Shown piece by piece: positions 47,188-57,762 of a DNA stretch of 64,000 nucleotides. The notes below the pieces were generated by a model, which saw only the letters and a list, made by a program, of their open reading frames with translations, made no database searches and was not told the DNA's origin. The first letter of the stretch is position 1. Each line of letters starts with the position of its first letter. The stretch comes from Thinopyrum elongatum. Lineage: Eukaryota; Streptophyta; Magnoliopsida; Poales; Poaceae. Both the position numbers and the translations under genes were made by a program. The DNA lies in the NCBI GenBank assembly GCA_011799875.1, contig CM022303.1:299348362-299412361 (forward strand). The letters run 5' to 3'.

Positions 47188-49860
47188 CCCTGCAAAATCA
47201 TATAGCCTTTTCATTCTCCATCTTCTTAACACAAATTATTTATCATGCACAACCCCGATGACAAGCCGAGAAATTGGTTCATACTTTTTACGCGCTTCAG
47301 GTTTTTCAACTCTCACGCAGTACATGAGCGTAAGCCATGGATATAGCACTATGGGTGGAATATGGTATGGTGATAGAGATAATATGGAGAAGATAAAAAG
47401 GGAGAAAGTCTCACATTGACGAGGCTAATCAACGGGCTATGGAGATTCCCATCAATTGATGTCAATGCAAGGAGTAGGGATTACCATGCAACAGATGCAC
47501 TAAGAGCTATAAGTGTATGAAAGCTCAAAAAGAAAACTAAGTGGGCGTGCATCCAACTTGCTTGCTCATGAAGACCTCGGGCATTTGAGCAAGCCCATCA
47601 TTGGAATATACAAGCCAAGTAATAAAGAAAAATTCCCACTAGTTATATGAAAATGGAAGCATAGGAGACTCTTTATATGAAAAACATGGTGCTACTTTGA
47701 AGCACAAGTGTGGAAAGGATAGTAACATTGCCCCTTCTCTCTTTCTCTCTCATTTTGTTCTTTTCTCTTTTTCCCTCTCCTTTTATATTGTTGGGCTCTT
47801 TTTGGCCTCTTTTTTTCCTTTTTTTATTTTTCGTCCGGTGTCTCAGCCCGACTTGTGGGGGAATCATAGTCTCCATCATCCTTTACTCACTTGGGACAAT
47901 GCTCTAATAATAAATAATGATGATCATCATACTTATATTTACTTACAACTCAAAAAATTATAACTCGATACTAGAACAAAATATGAATCTATAAGAATGC
48001 TTGTGGCGATGTACCACGATGTGCAATGATCTAGCGTAACATGTATAAAAAATTATGAACGGTGGCTGAGCCACAAATACTATGTCAGTTATATGATAAT
48101 GCAAAGCAATATGACAATGATGATGTGTGTCATAAAAATGGAACGGTGGAAGTTGCATGGCAATATATCTCGGATTGGCCATGGAAATGCCGTAAAAGGT
48201 AGGTATGATGGCTGTTTTGAGGAAGATATAAGGAGGCTTATGTGTGATAGAGCGTATCATATCACGGGGTTTGGATGCACTGGCAAAGTTTGCACCACAC
48301 CTCAAGGTGAGAAAGGGCAATGCACGGTACCGAAGAGGCTAGCAAATTGCGTAAAGGTGAGAGTGCATATAATCCATGGACTCACATTAGTAATAAAGAA
48401 CTCACATACTTATTGCAAAAGTTTATTAGCCCTCAAAGCAAAGTACTACTACACATGCGCCTAGGTTGATAGATTGGTAGGAAAAGACCATCGCTCGTCC
48501 CCGACCGCCACTCATAAGGAAGACAACCCACATATTACCATCTTTATATCACAAAACTATTGCAAGGAATCAAACTTATCATATTCAGTGATCTACATGA
48601 AAGTTTTTATTATATCCCTCTTGAATACCTATCATATTGGGACCAAATTCATAACCCGTACTAATTTCCATTACTATTATCAACTCTCAAAAAGATATAA
48701 GTGAAGCATGAGAGTGGAACAATTTCTTTAAAATAAAACCACCAGCCTACTCTAAAAAATATAAGTGAAGCACAGAGCAACTCCCTACCTCAAAAGATAT
48801 ATGTGAAACACATAGAGTATTCTAACAAATCACGAATAATGCGTGTCCGTCTCAAAAAGGTGTGTCGAGCAAATATGATTGTGAAAAATTAAAAAGCCAA
48901 AAAAAAGCAAAGACTCATATAATACACGATGCTCCAAGCAAAACTCATATCATCTGATGAATAAAAATATAGCTCCAAGTAAAATTACCGATAGTTGGTA
49001 GAAGAAAGAAGGGATGCCTTCTAGGGCATTCCCAAGCTTACATGCTTGGGAGTCCTTGAATATTACCTTGGGGTGCCTCGGGCATCCCCAAGCTTTGGAT
49101 CTTGCCACTCCTTATTCCTTCATCCACCATGATCTCACTCAAAACTTGAAAACTTCAGCACACAAAACTCAACAAAAACTTTTGTGAGATCCGTTAGTAT
49201 AACAAGCAAATCATAAAGTTTAGGTATTGTTGTACACCCATTTATACTTTATAATTGCATTATACCTACTGTATTCTAACTTCACCATGGCTTATACCCC
49301 TCGATACAATCCATAGATTCATCAAAACAAGGAAACAACGCAACAAAAACAGAATCTGTCAAAAACAGAACAATTTGTAATAATTTGAACAATGAGCATA
49401 TTTCTGTAACTCCAAAAATTCTGAAAATTTGGACAACATGGTAAATTTGTTTATCAATCATGTGTAAAAAAATCAGAATTATATCATGTTCCAGTGAATT
49501 TGAAAAATTCTTTTACTGGGCAAAAAGGTTTATGTTTTTGCACAAAATCAAAGCAACTATCATGCAAATCATCCCAAAGGCTTTACTTGGCACAAACACT
49601 AATTAAAACACAAAAACACAACCATAATAGTAGCATAATTGTGTGCAAAATAAAAAAAATGATAACTAACTATTGGGTTGTCTCCCAACAAGCTCTTTCG
49701 TTATAGCCATTAAGATAGGCTTTGAGGTTTCAATGATGCTCACGTGAAAGACAAGAATTGAAGCACAAAGAGAGCATCGTAAAACATGTGATAAACACAT
49801 TTAAGTCTAACACACTTCCTATGAATAGGCATTTTATAGGAAAACAAATTATCAAGAAAA
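47188..49860 (-). other. X internal non-coding region
   Basis: About 2.7 kb without a credible gene. It has a pyrimidine-rich tract on the plus strand (about 47730-47850), and from 48480 onward is homologous to Y 42950-44300. This is the 3' untranslated part of X. Confidence 0.6.
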
Positions 49861-49867
49861 GCAATAT

Positions 49868-50597
49868 CTACCATATGCAAGGAGAAGAAAGAAACAATGG
49901 CAATCTCAATATGAAGAGAGGTAATTTAGTAACATGAAGATTTCCACAACCATATTTTCCTCTCTTATAATAATTACATGTAGGACCATATTCAAATTCA
50001 ATAATATAGCTATCATAAACAATATTCTCTTTGTGATCCACATGCATCAAAATCTTATAGTCTTCCAAGATAGTGGGACTAACATCAACTAAAGTGATGA
50101 CCTCTCCAAACCCACATTTATCCAAAATTTCATAAGATTGATCACTCTCCAAAATATGTGGGTTTCTTTTAAACTAAAGTTGACACTCTTCCAAACCCAC
50201 TTTCAATATTGTTGCAAACATTTTTATCAATGACATATTCATCATGAGGCTTAAAATAAATTTTCAAGATCATAAGAAACATTATCACCCCAATCATGAT
50301 CATAGCAATAAGTAGTGGACATAACAAAATTATTATCCCAAGCTTGTAGTTTTGCATATTATTAACACAATTGACATTAATAGAATTTATAATAACATCA
50401 TTGCAATTATGCTTTTCATTCAATGAGCTATCATGAATCACTTTATAAATTTCTTCGTTTAACACTTCATCGCAATTTTCAGATTCATGATTTTCAAGCA
50501 AAACTTCATAGAGATAATCAAGTGCACTCAACTCACTAGCAATTGGTTCATCATAATTTGGTCTTTTCAAAAGATTAGCAAGTGGATGAGGATCCAT
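49868..50597 (-). pseudogene. X accessory reading frame (Triticeae Gypsy-associated, function unknown)
   Basis: The frame 50597-50169 begins MDPHPLANLLKRPNYDEPIA and contains SALDYLYEVLLENHESENCD. A second frame, 50152-49868, continues with SYEILDKCGFGEVITLVDVS and YIIEFEYGPTCNYYKRGKYG. I recall this as a protein repeatedly annotated in Triticeae Gypsy elements, with no assigned domain. A stop and frame change near 50165 split it. Within the first frame, 50320-50250 reads as a strongly hydrophobic segment, but the neighbouring frame there gives a polar sequence (FVMSTTYCYDHDWGDN). Two compensating indels are therefore likely, and the hydrophobic part is not native. Confidence 0.55.
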
Positions 50598-50845
50598 ATG
50601 TCTTTACTTTTCCTGTTCCTTTTCTGTTTTTGTTGTGTTGACATGAAGGCAATAAAAGCAAGCAAACGAGCAAAAAGGCAAACGGGAAATATTTTTGTGT
50701 TTTTGTGAAAACCTTTTAGAAGTAGGGGAGATGAAAACGAGAGGAAAATGTCAAATAATATAAATATAAGGAGATGAAAGTTTATGCGATGGTACTCGAT
50801 AGATGTTGATGATGTCTCCCTGGCAACAGCGCTGGAAATTCATCC
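50598..50845 (-). promoter_or_regulatory. X leader and primer-binding site
   Basis: The primer-site-like sequence on the minus strand, CAGCGCTGTTGCCAGGGA (about 50817-50834), differs by a few transitions from TGGCGCCGTTGCCGGGGA of A1. The remaining bases are the untranslated leader. Confidence 0.65.
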
Positions 50846-52589
50846 TGTTACTTGTGAGTTGCGTTTGGATTTCCTCGAAGAGGAGAGGATGATGCAATAC
50901 AATAGAGATAAGTATTTACCTCAGTTAAGAACCAAGGTTATCAATCCAGTAGGAGAACCACACAACACCTCGTTAGTAGTACCTACACACAAAATAACAA
51001 ATACTTGCACCCAACGCGAACAAGGGGTTGTCAATCCCTCGGCGGTTAATTGCAAGGATCAAATCTCCTAGTGATAGATAGATAAATAAAACAAAAAATA
51101 AAATAAAATAAATTAAGTTGCAGCAACGTATTTTTGGATTTCATATATGATAAAAATAGACCCGGGGGCCATAGTTTTCACTAGAGGCTTCTCTCTTGAA
51201 AATAGCATACGATGGGTAAACAAATTACTGTTGGGCAATTGAGAGAAAAGCGAATAATAATGATGATATCCAAGGCAATGATCATGTATATAGGCATCAC
51301 GTTCGAGACAAGTAGATCGACTGCTGCCTGCATGTACTACTATTACTCCACGCATCGACCGCTATCCAGCATGCATCTAGAGTATTAAGTTCATAAAGAA
51401 CGGAGTAACGCCTTAAGCAGGATGCCATGATGTAGAAAAAGTAAACTCACTCATGAATAAACCCCTTATCCTTAATGGCAACAATACAAATACGTGTCTT
51501 GTTCCTTTCTATCACTAGGATATAGATCACCGCAAGATTGAACCCATGACAAAGCACCTCTCTCATTGCAAGAAAAATCAATCTTGTTGGCCAAACCAAA
51601 TCAATAGATTGGAAAGAAATACAAAGCTATGATAATTATGCATAAAAGAGTTCAAAGAAGACTCAAATAATATTCATAGACAATCTGATCATAAACTCAC
51701 AATTCATCGGATCCCAACAAACACACCGCAAAAAGTGATTACATCGAATAGATCTCCAAGAACATCGAGGAGAACATTGTATTGAAGATCAAAGAGAGAG
51801 AAGAAGCCATCTAGCTACTAGCTATGGACCCGTAGGTCTGTGGTAAACTACTCACAAATCATCGGAACGGTAGCCAGGTTGATGTAGGGCCTCTCCATGG
51901 TCGATTACTCCTCCGGCAGAGTGCCGGAGAAGGCCTCCAGATGGGATTTCTCGAGAACAGAAACTTGCGGCGGCGGAAAAAGTATTTCGGGTGGCTCTCT
52001 GATGTCAAGGGAATACTCCCTAAGGTCCTTTTTACTCTGCATATAAGAATTGTATGAAGTCAAACTTCACAAACTTTGACGATATTTATATGAAAAAAAT
52101 ATCAACATCTATCATGCTAAAGTTATACAATATGAAACTTTAAGTCGTGACACATCTACTGGTATTAATTTCACATTGTGAATGTTGGTATTTTTTCTAT
52201 AAAGTGGGTCAAACTTTACTAGGCTTGAGTTCAGACAAATCTTATATGCGAATTAAAAAGGACCGGAGAGAGTATTTGAGAATTTATAGAGGCGGAATTA
52301 GGTCAAGAGGTGCCACGAGGGGCACACAAGCCTGGGGGCGCGCCTCCTGAGCTTGTTGCTCCCTCGTGGCTCGTCAGGTCTTCTCCTGAATCTTCTAGGG
52401 TCTCTTCTGGTCCAGAAAGAATTAATCCAGAGTTTTTTCTTCGTTTGGGTTCTGTTTGATATTGATTTCCTGACAAGCCGAAAACAAGCAAAAAACATCA
52501 ACTGGCACCGGGTACTAGGTTAATAGCTTAGTCCCGAAAAATGATATATAATTGCATAATAAACATTCAAGATTGATACTATAATATCA
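50846..52589 (-). repeat. X 5' LTR (1,744 bp, contains a MITE and a terminal deletion)
   Basis: In plus coordinates it begins TGTTACTTGTGAGTTGCG and ends GATACTATAATATCA. Compared with the sister end (39940-39989), about 40 bases are missing between ACTATAA and the terminal TATCA. Confidence 0.82.
52016..52272. mobile_element. Stowaway-type MITE (257 bp) in the X 5' LTR
   Basis: The ends are CTCCCTAAGGTCCTTTTTAC and, read inward from the right, CTCTCTCCGGTCCTTTTTAA. TA is duplicated at 52014-52015 and 52273-52274. The sister LTR shows the empty site GGGGAATACTTGAG near 39628. It is a different MITE family from the one at 45681. Confidence 0.9.
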
Positions 52590-53252
52590 CTTTACTTGGG
52601 CCCGTTCAATCTCCTTCTTCATGAGATCAAGGTCCTCCTCGGACCGTGCTAGTTTGCAGTTCATGTCCGCCAACTCCTTGGAGTTAGAGCTAGGAGGAAG
52701 CCGAGGCCTGCAGAAGATGCAAACGAAGTTAGTCCCGAAGTATATTTCGATCCTATGGTTGGCTTTGTCAATCCAACCAGTGTCTCGGGGGCTACTGCAA
52801 TTCGCTCGCCAAATTTCTTTTATGAAAATGACTCCCATGTCGGTTTATTAAAAACTGACCCAAGGCTCGGAGGACTACTAGTTACTGTGCTCCTATGTGC
52901 ATTTACTTTTTTACGTGAAGTCTTCGGACAATCTTTTTAATCCTTGTCTGTCAAGGGCTACCAGATAGATCAAGGTTACAACTAAGAACCTACAGATCAC
53001 AATGAGAAAGTGGCAAACAAGGAAGTGCATAGCGTACCTCAAAACCCTTGAAGAGGCCTTGGAGCGCCTCACGCATTTCGGTCTCTACGGACCGAAAGCT
53101 GCTTAGCGCTGTGCCGATGAGGGCACGGTGCTCTTCCATGATTGAGGATCTTTGTAAAGCTACCTCCATCTCCTCAGGCTACCCCTTATAAACCTGCCCT
53201 TGGGCAGGAGGGGTGGGCGGAGTCACCTCAGGTCCACCCGCCGTAGAGGTGG
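52590..53252 (-). pseudogene. Z, fragment 3: further part of the Fatima-like antisense gene
   Basis: The minus strand carries SNSKELADMNCKLARSEEDL (about 52690-52630), parallel to the coiled-coil segment of the copy at 25360-25270. 53038-53160 parallels 25538-25660, including GAGGGCACGGTGCTCTTCCATGA against the GGTGCGGTGCTCCGCAACGA block. A stretch near 53205-53240 is Pro-rich. It is cut by the CACTA left end at 53253. Confidence 0.62.
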
Positions 53253-53330
53253 CACTACTGCAGGATGCTGCTAACGCGACACTACAATCAGAGACCCTTC
53301 GACGAAACTGTGTGCGATGCATTAATCGCA
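53253..53330 (+). repeat. CACTA left terminal repeat
   Basis: CACTACTGCAGG begins at 53253; CACTAC recurs at 53280, and ACTGTGTGCGATGC follows at 53305. The change from Z-like to repeat sequence is abrupt. Confidence 0.75.
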
Positions 53331-53411
53331 AACGGTGATGTAAAAAAACCATAAAAAAGATGTAAAATGTTTGTGATGGTGGATACATCAAACACGGTTC
53401 AGATTTTAGAT

Positions 53412-53835
53412 GCGTGTGCGATGCCGGGCATATGATTGATCCATACGAACTATTTGCGATGAGACAGAACAATAGAAACAAGCAGCCAGATCAAGGTGTG
53501 TGTGATATACGGCATATAGTTCACCCCGATAAACTATTTGTGATGAGGCGGAACAACAGAATTGGGCAGCCAGATGAAGGTGTGTGCGATATACGGCATA
53601 CAGTTCACTCGGATGAGCTATTTGTGATTAGGCAACACAAAAGAAACGGTCAGCCTGCTGAATGTGTGTGCGATATACGGCATACAGTTCACTCCGATGA
53701 ACTGTTTGCATTGAGCCAAGAGAACAAAAACGGTTCAACTTAACAAGATGTGTGTGATACGCGGCAAACAGGTCTATAATCAGAAATGTGTGGGAATACC
53801 GATAACAACACAGACGATTCCTGATAACAAGCCGT
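53412..53835 (+). repeat. 84-bp subterminal tandem repeat, four clear units and decaying ones
   Basis: Units start at 53412, 53496, 53580, 53664 and, degenerate, 53748. Each has GTGTGCGATATACGGCATA, then GTTCAC-C-GATGAACTATTTG, and an A-rich end with CAGCC. The period is 84 bases in all four steps I can measure. Because 84 is divisible by three, a plus-strand frame of 109 codons stays open (53414-53743) with a 28-residue repeat (VCDIRHTVHSDELF). Confidence 0.85.
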
Positions 53836-54115
53836 GTGTGTTGTGAGCAAATGATTGCTGGTGTACAATTGTGAGTGGTTGATGAAATCATCATCGACGG
53901 GTTCCATTGTTTAGTCCGTGTGCGATGTGATTTGCTCTATCCACATAACATCTACGCTCTGTCTATAGAGCATCAACATATATACTTAAAAAAAACAACA
54001 TTGCATAACCAAATTAAGCATACAATTACACAAGTGACTACACACATAATATTTCCACACACCAAAGTAAGCAATTACATGCATACTAAACTAGGATAAA
54101 CGAGGATCTAATCAT

Positions 54116-54835
54116 CTACTTCTTATTGCGACGACGCTTGCCATTGCTCTGCTTTCGACTGGATCCCTGGCCGTTTTGGGGAAGGAGGCACTTCCTCATG
54201 TCAACGATCCACCTGTACATCTCGTAGCTCATGTATGCCTCCTTGGCCGCGTGCACGATGTGAGCTTTGTCGAGTTTCTCAATCCAGGCCGAGTGCCAGG
54301 CACACTTGTCCTTGTTGCAGGAATCCTTCATGTCTCTGCAGTAGGGGTCAATGATGGCCTCAGCGAGGTGAACCAGTGAGTCCTTCTCATGCTCCTTGCT
54401 GCCCCAGATCTTGTATTGGCCCTAGATGTTGACAAGATTCTGGCAGGTAATGCCCAAATTCTTGAGCACCTTTACATCATTGGTGATGTCCACCATAGCG
54501 AACATGTAGTGGGGGCTATCGACAAACTTGGTGAAACGCTCGCAAGGCCTTGTGGCCAGGCAGTAGTGGTAGACGAGGATGTGATTACGCACGCACATCT
54601 GGGTGACGACGACCTTGGGACGAGACCCGACACGAGCGCGGGTGTACTCGAGGTCGAACCCGACCACCTTGTACTTCTCCTCAGCAAGCAACAGCTCCAT
54701 GATGTGGATGGAGTGCTCCACCCAGACCAGGTTGTTGGTGTAAACCACCGAGAGCTTCGTGAACCTTCTGTGGGTGTCCACCACGGCATGCATGGTGAAC
54801 TGCTGCTCATCGTCGTCAGCCGCTCGGAGCGCCAT
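54116..54835 (-). pseudogene. 3'-5' exonuclease-like protein associated with the CACTA, one in-frame stop
   Basis: ATG 54835 (MALRAADDDEQQFTMHAVVD) opens a 239-codon frame ending at 54116 with a basic tail (KQSNGKRRRNKK). One TAG at 54424-54422 interrupts it, between NLVNI and GQYKIWG. The fold resembles DnaQ/WRN-type exonucleases: VVGFDLEYT holds the D-x-E of motif I, VDITNDVKVLKNLGITC fits motif II, and HAAKEAYMSYEMY fits motif III, where the usual Asp is Glu. I recall many near-identical copies in Triticeae genomes. It would act on DNA or RNA 3' ends, but loss of the motif III Asp suggests a binding role or inactivity. It is the first gene inside the left terminal repeats. Confidence 0.7.
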
Positions 54836-54931
54836 GGGAGCCGCGCAGGATACTCGGCCCTCTAAGAATTTGTCGTGGTGGGTGTGCTTCTTGCAAAACT
54901 GGCGCACGATTGAAAGGTTGAAGAGGCACAA

Positions 54932-55712
54932 GGGTTAAATGGCCGCTGTAATAAATGGGGGCTGGCCGGCCTGTAATCGTCACGTCTTGTCACTGCGTTC
55001 ATAGCGGAGGATTCCAATGCACGCTTGAGCACCCTGCACACATTTCGTTTGACCATGCGGGGGCTTGAAGAGACGCCAAATGTATCGTTGGTGAGCCTGT
55101 TCCCATGCAACCGCGCAGTTTACTGCGTGAGCTTCCCGCCCGGCTAGTTTGGCCACACTTCGACTAGAAGAGGGGCAAATCATGGGCGTTTATTGGCAAA
55201 AAGCTTTGTAAAAACGCAGTGTGTGGAATGACTTCGATCATAAGTTTACCCATGGGTGATGAGGTCAAAGTTACATAGAAGGGTGATGATGGACACTCGA
55301 GTGCGATAATTAATTCTGTGCTCTACAGGGCACATGGTTGAAGAAACCAACTGTGTGCAATAATGTCGAAGATCGCAGTCGAGTTAGCTATACAGATCAT
55401 GTGCTATGAGATCAATAAGGGAAACACATTCGAGAATGGTTAATAAAATCTAAGTCCATTGCATATTAAGGTCAAAATAGTACTACCAATATACGAGTCT
55501 CATACGATGCCATTTCAATGATTGTACCATAAAAGCCCCAAATATTACATGGTTCAAATTCCAGAGTTGTATGGCTCAAATTCGAAGATTACAAAGTTCA
55601 AACTGATATTAGAAATGAAATTCAGCTCATTCAGTTGCAAACGCCTGCCCTGATCAGCTGAACATGGATATAAGAGAGGTTCAAACTAATATTACCACTA
55701 GTAAGGCTGGTT
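54932..55712. other. Gene-poor spacer with subterminal-type motifs
   Basis: It contains AACTGTGTGCAATAATG (55347) and related TGTGTGGAATGAC and GAGTGCGATAATTAA words near 55210-55310, similar to the left subterminal repeats. No gene is seen. It may be an internal repeat zone of the CACTA or the end of an older one. Confidence 0.45.
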
Positions 55713-57602
55713 TCAAAACCTCATCGTTTCTGCAAAGGGATCAGCCACTGACAAGTCATATATGGGGTTGACACAATGACTTTCGATTACTCTGTCAGCT
55801 GAAGTTCCAAAATGATATTCAGCTTTTTTGGAGCCTTTTCCATTCTGCCGCAACCGCCGGCGCTGATCAACAAACCATTCATTTTTACAAAATAAATGTA
55901 GGGCAAACCTCATTACCTTCAGCACCCTTGCTCTGACAACAAAGAACCTAGCAAATATAATCTCCGGTAAGGTCCCTCGATATGAGTTCAAAGTAATTTC
56001 TGAGAGATGCAGATCTAGGCATTTGATGTGATTGTTATATTTTATCACATTACCCACCACCGGGCCTAATCTTATTTGTAAAAGAAGAAAACGTGTTAGT
56101 GCCTACATGTAGTTTTGAGCACTACTACAGGCCTATTTGGTTTGCAGGATTTGTAAAATGCACTAATGTGCCATCTTCGATCCGACATGATTAATATGGG
56201 CATTTGATTACAATCTAGAAAAATGTAGCCTTCTTCACAAGAGGTTGGAGTGGATGAAAAGTTCCCTAAGAAAACTAATATAGATGAATCCAAAGGAGAA
56301 ATGCTTATGGATTGTAACCATATGGATCAAGCAACCAATATGGGGGGGGGGGGGGAACATGTATGTACTGAAATCCTCCAAAATTCCTTCATAAATCATA
56401 GTACATTGTCATTGTAAACTTGGGAAAAGGTGTCAAAAATTGAACTCCCTTATGGTTAACATTTAACAAGAAAGGAACATCACCTGGATATATAGCTTCT
56501 CCAAGCACGGAAAGCATCTCAGGAAACTGACAACTTGGTCCAGGTTGGGGCCGATAGATTCTAGTGCCAAGACCTTCACTGTGCGCAGATTCGGGGTCAA
56601 GCTTGTCGGAATCATTTTCTGCATGATAGATGAACATACATCTTCAAAATTAGAAATAATGTTAATTTCAAGAAGGAGAGGTAGAAGGCGATTGTTGTAC
56701 CTGAACGGGTGTGGGTCCAATAACAAGTTTGGAGTATTTGTCAGACGAGTAGCCCACCACTGCCAATTTTAGCGCAGAAATGACATTAATTCTTGTTGGA
56801 CCTTCTTGATCAACTACAAGTAATCTCTCAAGTGAAGGTGTGTCCTCAATAACTATGTGGTACACCTTTTGTGATCTCTTGTTGGAGCACCAACAACACA
56901 CATAAATAGTCCAGAGAGTCATGGAGGTGATGTGGAAGCTACTCAACCCATTGATTGCCTCAAGACTAAGGTACTGGAGTGCAGTACAACCGTGGAGTAG
57001 GTGCTCCATGTCATCCTTTGGCAGGCAGCCGGCAACGAGCTCGAGGTGCTTCCGTCATGGTAGAATAAGAGCTTACGCGTCATTAGGGGGGGGGGTGGAA
57101 TGACAGTTCATGAGCTTGGCGACGCGCAGCATGGGAGCGAGGCAGAGCGCGGACGTTGGCAGTGAGCGCATATGCCCATCATTAAAAGTGAGCTCCTGGA
57201 GCTGATCTAGGGCGGGGGATCGGAACCACTCGTTAAGCTTGGCTCGGTCCATGCCGTTGGAATGGAACTTGCCCATGCTAAGGCCTCTGGCTGGGCCATG
57301 GTGACTGCCGAGGATCTGGGAGAACGCATCCAAGCTTGTGCGATAGCCATGGCAGAGCTCGTGGGCGTCGATGAGGCCGACAGGGGTGGAGTGCCATAGG
57401 GGGCGCCACCATAGGGAAAGGACGGTTGTCCGTGCCCCGTATTTGATTGGGAGGAGGGAGATGATGACTATCAACATATCATTGCGGAGGCTACTGATGA
57501 AGTCTACGCCTGCTGGAGTCGCGTGTGGTTCTTGCTCGACCTGCCTCCGCTTGTTGGCAGCCTCGTTCTCCACCTCCGGAGTTTCCTCGTCAGTGGTGCT
57601 TT
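55713..57602 (-). pseudogene. F-box/LRR/FBD protein gene, with two in-frame stops
   Basis: Exons on the minus strand: 57602-56701 (acceptor TATCAG at its left, donor GTACAA), 56618-56484 (acceptor ATGCAG, donor GTGATG), and a last exon ending at 55713. The first two junctions keep phase from ATG 57573. The F-box is near the start (DFISSLRNDMLIVIISLLPI, then VLSLWWRPLWHSTP). Leu-rich segments follow (LDQLQELTFNDGHM, GCTALQYLSLEAINGLSSFH, TPSLERLLVVD). The FBD-type end is IKCLDLHLSEITLNSYRGT with VVRARVLKVMRFAL. Stops at 57075-57073 (TAA) and 57057-57055 (TGA) lie just after a 10-G run (57086-57095). F-box proteins recruit targets to SCF ubiquitin ligases. This copy is probably inactive. Confidence 0.72.
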
Positions 57603-57762
57603 CTGATAGAAGTGGGAGTACAGGGAATATTTAGTTAAAACAGGGCAAAAGAAAAGTGTATTGGTAACTAGAAGTTAGTAGGTAGGAATAGAGTAAGAAA
57701 ATGGACTAACAATTGGTTGCTTAAATACTACACAATTCCTTTGATGTTGCTGGGTAATTAAG

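Larger units (their letters stand above)
8527..52589 (-). mobile_element. X: non-autonomous Gypsy LTR retrotransposon, minus strand, split by two nested elements
   Basis: The left (3') LTR is 8527-9404 plus 39335-39989, the right (5') LTR 50846-52589, and the internal parts 39990-40222 and 47188-50845. On the minus strand a polypurine tract, AAGCTTGGGGATGGT, abuts the left LTR, and a primer-site-like CAGCGCTGTTGCCAGGGA precedes the right LTR. The flanks are CTTAC on the left and TTTAC one base beyond the right end, an imperfect duplication. The only coding remnant is at 50597-49868; gag, protease and pol are not found. Confidence 0.8.

Noticed and set aside
50250..50320. Apparent transmembrane segment in the X reading frame (minus strand)
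   Set aside because: The alternative frame across the same bases gives a polar, protein-like sequence (FVMSTTYCYDHDWGDN). The hydrophobic stretch is best explained by two compensating indels.
53414..53743. 109-codon plus-strand frame as a real gene
   Set aside because: It coincides exactly with the 84-bp tandem array next to a CACTA end and has no sensible start context or neighbours. I list it as a repeat and raise the frame only as a question.
56121..56132. CACTACTACAGG as a second CACTA terminal repeat
   Set aside because: It lies within an intron-like part of the F-box gene, in the same orientation as the left end, and has no adjoining subterminal repeats.
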